Part shown: piece by piece, positions 26,030-39,122 of the stretch
Numbering within the stretch: the first letter of the stretch is position 1
Layout of the letters: each line of letters opens with the position of its first letter
DNA from: Talpa occidentalis
Taxonomy: Eukaryota > Chordata > Mammalia > Eulipotyphla > Talpidae
Direction: 5' to 3'
DNA: 64,000 nt
Assembly (NCBI RefSeq): GCF_014898055.3
Contig: NW_023603184.1
Span: 117,418,615-117,482,614 of the forward strand
Notes under the pieces: model-generated
What the model was told of the DNA's origin: nothing
What the model saw: only the letters and a program-made list of their open reading frames with translations
Database searches by the model: none
Translations under genes and position numbers: made by a program

Positions 26030-27466
26030 TTAAACTTTCTTCCAAGTCTTTGCAGATCCTATACAATTGCATTATTTTGCCACATCTCTAATAACCTGGT
26101 CTCTTTTGATTAGAGATCAGATTTCATTTACTTTTATTGAATGAGTTACATACTATACTCATATATACATTTGATTGAGTAATCTTCTGTATATAAATCT
26201 TGTGTTAAAAACAAGTTTATTTTAGCTGCTATTAAAATTAAATTTTAAAATGTTACTTAAGAACTTTGGAGAGCTAAACTAAAGAGTTGGAGTTAACTGT
26301 TTCTGGAAATCAGTTAGAAGTCTCATCTGAGAAAAAAATTCATTTCACACTTCCCTAATAATCAACACATTCATCAATATGTCTCAGCAAGGGAAGAGAC
26401 AAGTAAATATTAAAATAAAACGGTATCTGAGGCTCTGATAGTTTCTAATCTTTTTCCTTCTAAGAAATAGTTTTCTCCTCTGGCCTTTCTTATGCCAAAA
26501 GCTTTTCTGGTTTAGTTTAAATCCTCTTCTCCAATTTGAGATTATTTTCAGAACCTTATGCTATAATAAGACATTTTCGCCTCTTGATAGACCCATTTGT
26601 ATTTCACCATAAGCAAGGGTAAAAAAAAAAAAAAAAAAAGTGCTCTGTAATATTACTTGTGAAACCAGTGTTTCACTTCCCTTTTCCTTCTTTCTGTTCC
26701 AAACTCCTGAATTTCACATGCAGAAAGAGATTTAATTAATTGTATCTGTAACCCAAATTGTTCAATTTGTATCTTAGAATTGAAATTTACCAGAAGTGCA
26801 TCCTAGATATTATTCTTAGTGGCATCACATTCTTCTTGGTGTTTGAGCAGAATTATAGAGAAGTTGGTAGGTTGTAAAAATCTTTATACACCTCATGATT
26901 GCCATATCAGTTACATCACAGCTAGTGGTCTCTCTATACCACCACTACTTTTTCCTCTATATAGGCTGATGCCAAAGACCACTAGTGTTCTATAGTATAT
27001 GGGGTTCTGCTACATCAAAAGGCCAAAGTTCACACGAGCCTTATCTAACTCTAGAAGCATTTTCTTCTCAACTTTTTTCTGTGACATAAAACATGCTTTC
27101 ACTTGCCAAGATCTTAACTGTAATATTTAATTTTCCTAAACCTCTCAAAGCTATTTATATAGGTTTTTTTGGTGTATCTTAGCATTTTGTATATTTAATC
27201 CTCCTAACTAAATCAGAGCAAATTCACATACTCCCTAAGACATTTCAGAGTTTTTGTTGTTTTTCTCTATCTAAATAACATTTTTACATACTTCTATCAT
27301 GTTATATTTTAAGTTTTCTATATATAAATTTTTCATTTATCCCAAAAAACTATATACCCTCTCAGAAAATGTTACTTTTTAATTACCTCTATAACCACTA
27401 TCACTACCACTGAGGCTAACACATTCATGACAGAAATAGGTATCCCATGAGGGTCTGTTAAATTAC
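26030..27466. other. AT-rich intergenic DNA to the contig end
   Basis: Nothing recognised apart from a 19-base poly-A at 26621-26639. Confidence 0.5.
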
Positions 27467-27566
27467 NNNNNNNNNNNNNNNNNNNNNNNNNNNNNNNNNN
27501 NNNNNNNNNNNNNNNNNNNNNNNNNNNNNNNNNNNNNNNNNNNNNNNNNNNNNNNNNNNNNNNNNN
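27467..27566. other. assembly gap (100 N)
   Basis: Exactly 100 N, so the true size is unknown. Neither flank is a recognisable repeat end, and I see no overlap between the two sides. Order and orientation of contigs 1 and 2 therefore rest on scaffolding, not on sequence. Confidence 0.99.
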
Positions 27567-28773
27567 ATTTGATTTGTGAGGACAAGATCCAGGCAGAAGA
27601 GTAGGTCTTTCTCATTACCTCACTCCTTCATATCACTTATGGAATCAAGGTTAGTAAATTGGAATATTTCTTTATGGGAACTTTACAAGCAGTACAAAGT
27701 TATCTATCCATTCATCATGAATTTTGAGTTCTTGAATACTTAGCTATTTGTATTGCTCTTCCACCTCTCCCCTTTCCCAAGTGGAGAGAACCCTGTAGAT
27801 GAGATTTTCTGTGTGGACCTGAAGCCTGCTTTTTCCCTCACAGCCTTCAAGATTATATAATCTCTCACAGAACTTTAATCTCTTCATAGCTCTTTAATTT
27901 TTTTTAAATAAAAAATCCAAGACTGGTACCACACCTTATATGTAATGGATGGCTTACTCTCAGAAGCCTATAATTCCTGTCTTGCTGTGCTCATTTTTGT
28001 GTGACAGAGAATTATTCCTTAGAATGGAAAAGGCATTCCAGTGACTTAAATTTTAGTGCTTAACGATCTGGAATCTTTGGTCTTTCACCTAAAGGGGATA
28101 GATCTAGGTACACTCTGTTCTATTGCTAAAGGGTATTTACGTGCCAGCCTTAGTTCCAGATTAAAATTCAAAAGTCTAGTGAATTTAGGTTCAGTATGTG
28201 GAGGTCACATTCAGAACACAAGTATCCTTCATAACTTAATGTCTTCTATGAGTGCAGGACTGCCTGATCACTAAGTTTTGTTTCTGTTCTGCTGATAATT
28301 ACAGTTATACTGAATCACATATTACAATTTTCACCATGATTACCTTTATGCTATCCTTGAACTTTAAAGTACTTTATCTGAAGAAATTGGTTTTATATGT
28401 TAGTCTATTGCATTTGGTAAAATCTAGTTTTGAGGAAAGTGATGTACTTAGCTCCATTAATTTAATAACTATAAACTGAGGAATGACCTCATACTTGAAA
28501 AATATATGGTTAATAAAACAGGTGATCAATGCTCTTAGAAGAGGAGGATAAAAATGTTAGTCCACTCTTTCCTACTGTCTTTTTTAAATCACTGGGTTCA
28601 CCAGATTTTTTTTTAACTCAATAGTTTAGTATATTATGTATTTTAGAAATCTAGTATATAGGAAATTTTCTTTTGTGGGAAACCAAGAATTTTAAATACT
28701 TAAATAAGAAGAATTCTGTAAGCTTCCTTAAAAGTCACCATTTCTTTAAGAAGATAAACATAATGAGTATATT
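27567..28773. other. AT-rich intergenic DNA at start of contig 2
   Basis: No gene or repeat recognised. Open frames at 28056-28479 have no domain signature. Confidence 0.5.
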
Positions 28774-28787
28774 GCTGTTACTTTCTT

Positions 28788-28888
28788 TTTTTTTTTTTAT
28801 TAGATAATAAATTTTATTGTTATATTCCCCATACAATTGCAGCGCCCCCATTCTGACCCCAATCAGAGGGATTGGGGTCAGAATGGGG
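28788..28888 (-). mobile_element. short retroposed insertion with perfect terminal hairpin
   Basis: A 101-bp insertion flanked by a perfect 14-bp TSD (gctgttactttctt, 28774-28787 and 28889-28902). Read on the minus strand it has a poly(A) end, an AATAAA about 16 bases before it, and at its 5' end a perfect 21-bp inverted repeat (28844-28864 and 28870-28890, loop agagg). TSD plus poly(A) points to L1-mediated retrotransposition. The source transcript is not recognised. Confidence 0.85.
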
Positions 28889-28902
28889 GCTGTTACTTTC
28901 TT

Positions 28903-30711
28903 ATAAGAAACCTTGTATTATATAGCAGAACATAGTGAATTTTAGGCATGTGCTATCACCAATGAGTTATCTTAGTTTTGTCTCTTTAGGTATGATAGAG
29001 GCATTTTATTTTTTAGACATCTTATTTGGTCACTTGGTCAGATTAATAAATTATGAACAATACCAATTCATTAGAATAATAATAATTATGAGAAGATGTT
29101 TTCCCTGGGAACTTGTGTTTGGAATATCTCATTAATCATATTCTGCCAGAACTTTAGTCAAGACTGAACTGGGAATGCTATTTTACCTGACATATACCAA
29201 GACAGGAAACAGGTTGTCATTTAGTCTGTCATGGGTAAAGTACATTTTAGTAAAATGTCTAGATGAGGAATGACATCTTAAAATTGCTTCTTAGTTTGAT
29301 CTCTGTCAATGGTCTGAAGAATTGCATGTGAGGGTGTGAAATGTTCTCACAAAAAGTAGAAGTCGTTTAGCAAGAGTATTGTTTTTGGTTTAATGTGTGG
29401 TTTTCAAATCAGTGGATATAGAAAGTGAAAATAACAGAATTCTGTGTTGCAGGCTTTATTTATTTTCTTAGCAGCCGCTATCTTTTTCCCAACTACCCAA
29501 ATTCCCTATTCTTCCTTTGTTGGCTGTAAAGAATTTTCATCGCGAGCCTCTTTCTAATCATTCCCAAAATGCTCATCTCATGATTACTACCTTAAAAACA
29601 CTGGAAATAGGTGGAAAGAGAGGAGGGAGTGCCAGAGAGAGAAATTGAGATGTATCAATAGCTAATAATATCATTAGGATTTCAGTGTCTTTCATAGAAT
29701 GCATATGAAAGATATTCTAAATCCTTTCCAGGGGAAATAAAAATACAATTACAGGATTTTATGAAAGTAATTAAAGAAGATTGCATATCAAAGTTATGAT
29801 TTGTAGCTAAAAATGTATTTGTAGAGAAGTTCATAGCCATGAAATAGTTTATTGTTTAAAAATAAAATTTGCAAATAATTGAGTGAAATCTTTACTTCTA
29901 CCTATTTGGAAGAAAGAAAATTCTGAAACAATGTAATAATAACAAACTAAACTTAGTCATGGAAGACTAAGTAGTACTTAAGAAGTACTAATAGTACTTA
30001 AAGAATAGAATTTAAAGTTAGAGAACAGAAAAATAGTAAAATTGATTCATCTATGACAGGCTTGAAAGCAAATGATGAAATAATAGATGAGTGGAGTAAA
30101 GAGTGAGGAAGAAAAAAACACAAATTTAAGATGAGAAAAAGACAATAACCACAACTGGAAGAGATTAAAAGTTTTGGAATACCCCGTGTAACTTTTTGCA
30201 AATATACTTGATATTCTTGATGAAATCCCTTGTATGTTAGTTCTCATTAAAAAAAAAAAACACACACCAAAGCTACATAGTAAACTAAAAAGAATATATT
30301 TAAATAATTATCATAGGAGAATATAAGACTTTTATGAAAACTGTTCTTACAGTTCAGGAAAATACATCAATGGAAAATTTTGAGTGACATATAAACATAC
30401 ATATGTATGCATCTATAATGTACATATGCATTATATATTATATTTACATACATACATACTCCCAGGGTGTTTGAAAGATCTGGAAACATAATATAAAAGG
30501 TATGCTAGTTACATTTTTTAAAAATATGGTCAGTACATTTTTCTTTTGTCTCTAGCCATCTTTTCCAGGGAAATTCTTAAAACTATGTCTAATTGTTAAT
30601 CTGTAAAAAATACAGTTATAGAATCTCAGCAATTTTGACAGATGTTAACTCGTCACCTATTTCCCATTCCTTCTAGGAAGTAGATGCTAAGATTATTATT
30701 TTTTAAATCAG
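28903..30711. other. AT-rich intergenic DNA
   Basis: No gene or clear repeat. A TA-rich tract with a repeated catacatatgtatgc-like motif lies at about 30390-30455. Confidence 0.5.
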
Positions 30712-30915
30712 ATTTTATGATTTGCCACTCTTTCACAAAACCGTGTTAATTTCAGGAGCACAGCTTCACACCTCCACACGTGTGCATGATTCATTCACCT
30801 ACCACCAAAGTTCCATTGCCAATATGCTATCGAATTACTCCCTCTATGCCCTCCTCCTTCTTCCCTCTGGTAACCACCGTATTTTCCATGGAGGCCAAGA
30901 TTTTTTTTTTAAGAG
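30712..30915 (+). mobile_element. old L1 3'UTR-like fragment
   Basis: The order ttaatttcaggagcacagc, cacctaccaccaaagttcc, ttccctctggtaaccacc and aagagtctatgtt is that of a widely dispersed L1 3'UTR segment in mammals. Confidence 0.5.
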
Positions 30916-32400
30916 TCTATGTTATCTTGCATTCCACATGCTTCCCTAAAGGGAAAACTAAGGAACCTTTGGGTTTTATTTTCTGTGGAAGCATTAAATT
31001 GGCTTGCCCAAGAGGGGATGAGTTTGTAAGACTTGAAAGAAGTGAAAGATTCCCACCTAAAGAAATGGGTTATGAAGTGGAGGGGAGGATGGTAAGGGGC
31101 TGTGCCACTCCCTGGGGAAGGAGGGCGTTTGTAAGAGGTGATCGGTCCTGCAGGTGATGTATGTAGATGTATTGGAGATGAAGGTGATGTCTTCTAGGCA
31201 CCTACAGCTTCCAGGACCTACCACTGGTTTGGAGGGAGCAGAGCCACCTATCTGTGACTGGTCCTTGGGGTTTGGACGCCGGCCTTTAAGCAGGGATCAC
31301 AACAGACAGAAAAGCCACATCTCATCTTCAAGTTTGCTGAATTTCTCAGTGCTCTTGGAGGGTCAGTGCAGGAAGGAATGTGACATAAGCAAATACTGTT
31401 GGCAAACAGACTCCCAGAGCTAGACTTGATTTGATTTAGAACAATAAGAAAAGGTGACATTAGGTTGTGCAACAAATTTTTATGTGTTTTTGTATGTATA
31501 AATGTGCAAGTATTTATGCACATATATCTATGAAATGTTGGCAAAAAACACTCTGAAATATTAGCTCAGTTCTAAAAAAGAGAATCTGCCTTTATTGTTT
31601 TCCGTTTAGTGAAGGAGAGTCTTTGGGAACTGGAACTTTGTGGACAAGCAGCTCTCCTGGATGAATTTGGTGTTCTTCCAGGTTTATCTTGCGGTAATAA
31701 TCTGATGACCATTAGGATCAGCACTGAAATGAGAATGTTTCTGTCCTTTCCACTGACGCACATATGTTATGTCTTCTCCCAGAAACTCTGAAGACCAAGG
31801 CAGAGTGAACTGAACTGATGCGTGTTGTCAGAATCGAAATACATTTATTATCCAGCACACTGTGTAAATACTACATGGTACTTAGTTTTAAAGGTTGAAA
31901 TGTTTTGGCGAGGGCATATTTTATGTTTATGTATAACACTAATACACTGGCAAGGAACTTAATCATGATTGTTCAGAAATTATTTATCTGTAAAATCCTA
32001 ATTGAAAATAATGTGATGTTTAATCAAGAGATGTTAGTCCATTGTAATACTGATTTAGTCATTTAATGACAAAAAAATAAGTTCATTATGTCAGTTTATT
32101 TTAAACTGAAAGAAAAATTGCATTCAGTTAATGAATAAAGCGGTGATGTTTGAATCAACTAAATTCTTCATGTCTCCTAAATCATTTAGGATAGTTTTCA
32201 AATGAGTTTGATTTAGATATATAGAGGTAACTGCCCATGTGTAAGAAAGACAAACTTTAATAAAACAGTGCTTTTGTGAGTTTTTAGAAAATGTTCCAGT
32301 TATACAATCTAGAGGGAAGTGAAGACTCTCCAGATCTTCCTATGTTAAATGCTCACACACAGACTCACATTCATAGTTGATCACATACTTATATAAGCCT
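30916..32400. other. intergenic DNA
   Basis: Open frames at 30780-31157 and 31154-31423 were examined; they show no known domain, and the first begins inside the L1-like segment. No repeat was named. Confidence 0.45.
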
Positions 32401-32670
32401 CTCTCTCTCTCTCACCAACACATTTGCTTGCTCAAGCACAAACATGCACATTCTTGCTCAGGCTGATACACACTCACACATTCATACACACTTTCTCTTG
32501 CTCACATGGACTTACATGTACACCCGTTTTGCTCAAACCAAAACACACACACACACATACACACATGCTAAGGCTGACATGCCCACATACTGATGCAGAC
32601 ACAAATATACACATATGGTCACATTCAAATTCACACACACACACACATCCAAATACACACAAACAGGGTA
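32401..32670. repeat. degenerate (CA)n-rich low-complexity block
   Basis: Starts with a short (CT)n, then about 250 bp of CA-rich sequence with pure runs at about 32543-32556 and 32633-32646. A weak period near 100 bp (gctcaggctgatacac / gctaaggctgacatgc) suggests a duplicated unit. Confidence 0.85.
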
Positions 32671-32689
32671 ATGCCTACACATAAATAGT

Positions 32690-33855
32690 TTTGTTTTGCT
32701 CTCTTTTTCTTTCCACTGCTTTGTAGCTGGCTTCTGAATTTTCTCTTTTTGATTTTTGTTCCCTTGATCATTGTCTTAGAGGTAGATGATTCAGATCAAT
32801 TATTTCATCTGATTACATTTGGAGTGAAACTGATAATTTTAATATTGGCTACTTTTTATTATTTGCTTGTAGTTTAAGAGAAGAATTTAGTGAACTTATT
32901 CTGCTTTCCTAAGCAAAAGTGAATGTTGAAGGGATTATGTGAAAAGACGAGAAACTTGCCTTTCATACACATTAGCAGAGTTTACAGGTTCAGATGGGAA
33001 TTGGCAAACAATGTATCATAAATTCAAGAAACTATTCTTCATTTTGCCATATCATAGATAAGTGTTCGTTCTTTGTCACCTACTTTTTATTATTTGCTTT
33101 TATTGATTATAATTGACAAAGAAATTGTGTATAGAATAGTATATTGAAAGTCTAACAGAATAGTATTTCAACAGAAGACTGAATTAAAAGGTGAGCAGTT
33201 GATTTGCATTTTTGAAATTGAGAGCTTTTCTTCTGCTTCCAACAGAATTGGACATGCCCACTGTTCTTCACAGTGAAACCTTCATTTTAGTGTGTAAAAG
33301 ATTGGAAAGCACCATCTGGGAGAAGTCATATGTTCATGTTTCGTCAAGAAAATCTGGAAAACATACTTTTGGGGGATTGATGCTAATGAAGTAAAAGGGA
33401 AAAAAAAATCTTCCAAAAATTACATCCACTCCATTGGTGCATGTTTTGTAAAAATTGAGATGAAATAAGAGAATGACAAAGTATAATATACTATATCTGG
33501 TTAGATACCATTAATATATCTGAAATTTCATATTAAAAAACTTTGAGAGTTTATTAGATCTCTACTTTATTTGGTCACTTTATTGGTCTTACTACTTGGA
33601 TAAAAAACATTTGGAAAAATGTGAGTAGGATGAACATTGGACTTCTTTTGGGGGAAGGTTCTACATAATGCAGAAAGTGTCTTCCATATGGAAACTTAAG
33701 CTACAGGAAGATCTTTTTGCTCTCCACCTTCCTCCTTAAACAGACTGGGCATCCCCCATTGATCATGCCAATAACATCCTTTTAAAATACATAGTTCCTG
33801 TTGGTTTCTATTATTTACCACTAATAAATAAAGCAGGGTGAGGGAATGGATTGCT
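32690..33855. other. AT-rich intergenic DNA
   Basis: Nothing recognised. The open frame at 33212-33394 has no supporting similarity. Confidence 0.5.
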
Positions 33856-34182
33856 AATTTTTATATAGGTAAATCATGGAAGACCTTGCTGAGAAGGTCT
33901 TTCTATTTAGAGGCCAATGTGGAAGAACTCCTGAGTAATTGGGGGGACCAGGTTTCCAAATAGAAGGAGGGCAAGTGCAAATACTTGAAGCTGAAAAGCA
34001 GAAGATGCTTGGCATGTTGAAGAGGCAAAACTTGGAAGACTCAAGGTCAGGGAGCCAGTCCACTTGGCTTTAGAAGGCTTTAGAAGGCTTTCATAAAGAT
34101 TTTGACTTGTACTCTGAATGAAATGGGGCATCATTAGAGAGTTATGAGCAGAAGAGTGATATCACCTGACTTAAAATTTTTA

Positions 34183-34462
34183 TTTTATTTTATTTTTTTA
34201 AAGATTTATTTATTTGTGCATATAAGAACTGGGGTACAGGCCAGAGGTGGGGGGGTGAGAGGATTGTCACCAGAATCAGAGAGGGGGGCAGAACAGGCAG
34301 ATTGACTGAAATACACTGCTGAGGAGAGCTTGGGTAAGACAGGAAAGGTCTGCTGCACCATGTGAGTAGCTCCCTGGCTGGCCAGGGATTGAACTCATGC
34401 TGCAGAGGCTGTGGATAGCTTCACAGTGCTGTGCTTAGCCCCTTGTGCCACAAGAGAGGCCC
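34183..34462 (-). repeat. tRNA-derived SINE, type A, minus
   Basis: Complete copy with a tattttattttattttt tail. Perfect 13-bp TSD cttaaaattttta at 34170-34182 and 34463-34475. Inserted into the ancient element 33860-35300. Confidence 0.94.
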
Positions 34463-34871
34463 CTTAAAATTTTTAAAGAATCATTGTGGTTACTGTGTAT
34501 ATGTGTGTGAGAGAGGGATAGGAGAAGGCCCCTTGGAGGATCAAGTTATTCCAGGTAAGAGATGATTGTACTAGATGATGACTTGTACTAGAATGAAAGT
34601 GGTGAGATGTGATCACATTCTGGTGTGTGTTGAAAATAGAGTAAATAGGATTTGCAATTCTACTACAAGAGGACAAGAAGAGATTGAGACCTATTAATGG
34701 GAAGTCATAGATTTTTAGCCTAAATAACCAGGTGAAGTGAGTTTCCATTTGGTTGAATGGATAAGTAATTTGCGGGTGAGTAGTAATTTGGGGTTTGCTT
34801 GTGGAAAATTTGATGCATATTTAAGTAGAGTAGGCAGTTCTATGAGTTTGAAGATGAAAGATTATGTCTGC

Positions 34872-34925
34872 CAATATATATCTATATATCTGTCTTTCTA
34901 TCTATACATATATATGTGTGTGCTT
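34872..34925. repeat. (TATC/TA)n low-complexity tract
   Basis: Imperfect tatctatatatctgtctttc and tatatatgtgtgtg run inside the ancient repeat. Confidence 0.75.
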
Positions 34926-35309
34926 AATATAGTATGGATGTAAATAGTCAGTTTACAGAAGATATTTATAGCCAGATGACTGGATGAGATCCCTTTTGAA
35001 TGAGTGAATATAAAGAAGAGGCACAAAGACTGTCTCTCAGAGCACTTTAACATTTATAATCAGATAAATGAAGGGGATTTAGCAAAGGAGTACATAAAAA
35101 GTTAACCAGTAGGAGAAGTGCCCAGGAGAGCAATGCCCTGGAAGCAAATGAATTATGATTTTCAAGAATATGGGGTTCCTAAATGTTTCATATATTGATA
35201 AAACATCAAGTAACATGAGAACTGTGCATTGGCCACTGGATTTGCAAATGTGAAAGGTGTTAGTGACCTGGTTAAGAGCTTGAATAGTGTTAAATGAATC
35301 AAAATATCT

Positions 35310-36060
35310 GAATCAATTAATCAAGTAATCAATCAAGCTCTTGCATATATATTTTAATATACTTTTTTCTGCTAGACAAAATCATAACAACCTTTGGTCT
35401 CAAGAGCTAAATTATTTAATATTCTCAATATGTACTTAGAAAAAATAGAAATATCAGGACAGTTCTTTTCACTATTTTCAGTTAGCTCCCTCTCCATTTC
35501 CTGTTCATAATCTTCATTGCCCTGAAGTTCTCTAACTATCCATTTATGTTTATGAGTTTGACTCAGTTTATGAACTTGATTCATGCCTGATTTAGAATGT
35601 GAAATGAACATTTGTGAGTTCCACAGCGTTCGATCCTTGTTACCTACAAATACATCTTTCTGTATTTGCCCCTATCCATCATGTCCTTCTCACATATGTC
35701 AAAAGAAAGCTGTCCCTCATAGGCAAGTTCTCTTGATGCCCCATCCCTTCAGGATCTTTCTAGCATTCACTTCCTTCATGTAAGTGTTAATTATCTCCCT
35801 CTCTCTTTAGTTTCTTACAGCGCACACATTTTTTTTTCATAGTTTTTCCATGTTAAAAACACAAGCCATTCTCATAGTTATATTTCCATGCAGCTCACTA
35901 AAAACAATAGACATTTTGTTAAGTATTTTGGAAATAGGAAATGAGTGAAGAAAGTAATCATTACTCATTTTCTCACTTCTCAGAGATGATCATCATGTAT
36001 GTCTACCTTCATTTTTTCTACATTTATTTTTATTGATTAACATCCAACTGTGTATAATAG
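35310..36060. other. AT-rich intergenic DNA
   Basis: No gene recognised; the open frame at 35372-35611 lacks any domain signature. Confidence 0.5.
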
Positions 36061-36158
36061 CTTTTTTTTTTTTTTTTTTGAGAACAGAAAAGGCAGGTTT
36101 ATTGAAATACACTGCTAAGAGAAGCAGTGGATGAGACAAGGGAGGTTTGCTCTACGCT
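36061..36158 (-). repeat. partial SINE, type A, minus
   Basis: Poly-T (36061-36079), then gagaacagaaaaggcagg, ttgaaatacactgctaag and gggaggtttgct: the middle third of the SINE only. Both the 3' end and the tRNA-like head are missing. Confidence 0.8.
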
Positions 36159-36159
36159 A

Positions 36160-36870
36160 ACTATATACAGACTTTACACCTTCCTTTTTTGTCTAACAGT
36201 ATATGCTAAGACTTTCCATATGTCACATGGAAATAACAATTTTAAATAGCTAGAGAATTCAATACTGTGGTTATGTTATGATTTATATATTTGCTATTTA
36301 TTGGATTTATACCTAGTTTCTATTTTGAAATAGATAAAATTAGGATGAATGTCTTTGCACATAAATATTTTACTATATTTTAGATTATTTTTTAGGCTAG
36401 AGACTGAAGAAAACTGCTGAATACAAGGAGATACACTGTTTTATGACTTTTGTTAGATATTGGCAAATTATTTTAAAATGTGATTCTGTCTATTTATATA
36501 CCTACTGGAAAGTGTAAGATTGTGCCTTTCCTCAGATTCTTTTCAAATTGGAAAACTTAAAAAACTATTGTTTGAAGAAACAGATTTTGCTAATTGAGAC
36601 ATTTAATAGGTGTTTTCTCATTTCTTGATCTTATATTTATGTGATTACAAGAGAGATATAAATCATTTTGTCATGCATACACTGGTCATTTATTTCTCTT
36701 CTCCTTTGAAACTTCCCCTTGTGTCCTTTGCCCATCTTCCATGTCCTCCCCTGGGGTTTTGGCAAATTTTTGTTGCCTTGTATGATTTATCATATTAATT
36801 TTATCATTTACCACTTATATTTGCTGCAATATTTTTTTCTAATTTGTTGCTTTTTGTTTTTATGTTTTTA
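36160..36870. other. AT-rich intergenic DNA
   Basis: Nothing recognised. Confidence 0.5.
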
Positions 36871-36873
36871 TTT

Positions 36874-37127
36874 GTAATTTTTTAAAGATTTATTTTTATT
36901 TATTTATGCATACAAGAACTGGGGTGTAGGCCAGAGGTATGAGGGATGAGAGGATTCACCAGAGATAGAGTGGGGAGCAGAAAAGGCAGATCTACTAAAT
37001 CCACTGCTGAGGGGAGCAATGGATGCAACAGGAGAGGGCTGCTGTGCCATGTGGATTAGCTCCCTGGCCAGGATTGAACTCAGCCCATGGAGGCAGAGAC
37101 TTAATCCCAATACCACCAGGGAGGCCC
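36874..37127 (-). repeat. tRNA-derived SINE, type A, minus
   Basis: Complete but diverged copy ending accaccagggaggccccc. Approximate TSD: tttatgtttttatttg before, tttatgattttattga after. Confidence 0.88.
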
Positions 37128-37149
37128 CCCTTTATGATTTTATTGATTT

Positions 37150-38750
37150 AAATGTTTGAAGTCATCAAATGATCAATTTATAATTAATTGGTGGCAGAAT
37201 GATAAACCCAGTTACAGACTCACATAGATATAAGAATTTGTCAATGTTCAAGGTACTTAACTGACTGGGCACAGATACCAAATTTTGGGACAAGCATTGT
37301 TAGAATTCCTTCTCATGACTCATACCAACATAAACCTCAAATATGTGCATATTAAGATTTAAACATGCATTGAAAAAGCATATGTTCATATAAAAAATGT
37401 TCATGGGGTTATTTATATAACCATGGGGTAGTGATCTTTGTATGAATGGCAATAAATGTAGAAGCATAGGATAAACATTGAAAACCATGACTAGTTTGAA
37501 ACCTTCCACCAGCAAAAAATTAACAAATTCTAGGTGGGGAAGACTATTTAGAACATAAATTTAAACTATTAATTTTGTATTATAGGAGATATCTCTTAAA
37601 TTGAGAAAAATATTCTAAATAGGACCTTGAACAAAGAACATGAAGTAATAACTTAAAAAGGAGAAATGCCAATGACTAGCATTAAAAGAATCTGATACTA
37701 CTGATTTTTAAAGAAATTAAATGCACAGAGATAATATTTGGAAATATATAGTTTGCTTTACTTTCCAGTACTTTTTAGTCCATAAGTGACCCTTCTGAGT
37801 CAGTGACACAATAATTTAAGACATTTTGAAATTATGGAAATTAAAAGAAAAAAAAGACTCCCAATGTAAGTTTTGGGTCTAGATTATTGAGAACTTTTGG
37901 TTATCATTCCAAAATTTCTTTGTAGCGGACTAAGATATCTGGCAGACACTAGATGTAATAATGGTGATAATGTACAGTAGCATCTGATGGCATGGAAAAT
38001 ATGTTTAATATAGAAAGTGAAAACTTTAAATTACAAAAGAGCAATGATCTTTATATAATAATAAATAAAGCTTATATATATGCACACTGAAAAATATGTT
38101 CTAAGATCACTCTATTTCCTACCATGTGTTTAGAGACAATTCTGTTCCATATCTGAGTTATTCAGATAGGATAGATTGACTATGTGGTGATTCTTGATCA
38201 TTAGGTTTTCCAAAAGTTCTAAGACAAATTTTTATCTCCCACCATATCTTCTTCTACTAATAACTCCAGTTATACCTACACTTTTTTAAACAACTTCCCT
38301 CTGTAGCAGTCTAGATAACATGTGATTAACTTTTTTTAGTTCTGTGTTCAGGAAGACAGAGATTGAATTCTGTGCTCTGTATTTTGGTTGTTCTTGAGCC
38401 TTTTGTCTATATTTCCTACGATGGCTATGTTGCATGAAGTTTAGATCACTTTAATAACTTTAATAACTCTGGTTAAGTGTGCTATTACTGTGTCTGCATG
38501 TACACAGGAAGACATACAAATATGAATAAGCTATAAAGGGAATGGAGATACCTCAATGGCAAGAAATACAAAGATAGCAAAGAGAGTTTTCTGAAATCTC
38601 AGGTTCTCTTCATGAGAGGGAGTTCCTTGTGTGTCGCACTTCTTAATCTGTTCTTCCCTACCTATGAATCTCTCACTTGGTAGCTAGAACACTGTTCATC
38701 CTGGAATTTAAATGTTGGAATAGAATAGCAGTCCTATGAAGTTATATTTG
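37150..38750. other. AT-rich intergenic DNA
   Basis: No gene or repeat recognised. Confidence 0.5.
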
Positions 38751-38768
38751 AATAGAAAGTGATTTTTT

Positions 38769-38822
38769 AAAAAGATTTATTTATTTATGCAGACAAGAGC
38801 TGGGGTACAGGCCAGAGATGAG

Positions 38823-38907
<85 letters not shown>

Positions 38908-39107
38908 GATTCACCAGAGACAGAGTGGGGAACAGAACAGGCAGATTGACTGAAGCACACTGCTGAGGGGAGTAGTGGGCGAGTCAGGAGAGGTCTGCTA
39001 CACCATGTGGGTTGCTCTCTGACTGGCCGGGGATCGAACTCACGCTGCAGAGGCTGCAGATTGCTTCATAGTGCGGTGCTTAACCCTTTGCGCCACCAGG
39101 GAGGTCT
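38769..39107 (-). repeat. tRNA-derived SINE, type A, minus, with internal (GT)n(GA)n expansion
   Basis: SINE copy carrying about 16 GT and about 20 GA dinucleotides (38825-38898) in place of the usual gggggtgagag. It is flanked by gaaagtgatttttt (38755-38768) and gaaaatgactttttt (39108-39122). Confidence 0.93.
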
Positions 39108-39122
39108 GAAAATGACTTTTTT

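Larger units (their letters stand above)
33860..35300 (+). repeat. ancient ~1.4-kb interspersed element, split by a SINE
   Basis: Phrases follow the order of a common old mammalian repeat whose consensus I recall in part: ggaagaccttgctgagaagg, gggcatcattagagagtta, gcagaagagtgatatcacc, then after the SINE aagaatcattgtggttactg, attccaggtaagagatgatt, actggatgagatccctt, agcaatgccctggaagc, ggccactggatttgcaaatg, gttagtgacctggttaagag. The two halves (33860-34169, 34463-35300) resume across the SINE at 34183-34462. No reading frame survives. I do not assign a family name. Confidence 0.6.

Noticed and set aside
32424..32684. 86-residue Thr/His-rich open frame
   Set aside because: Translation of a (CA)n-rich low-complexity block.
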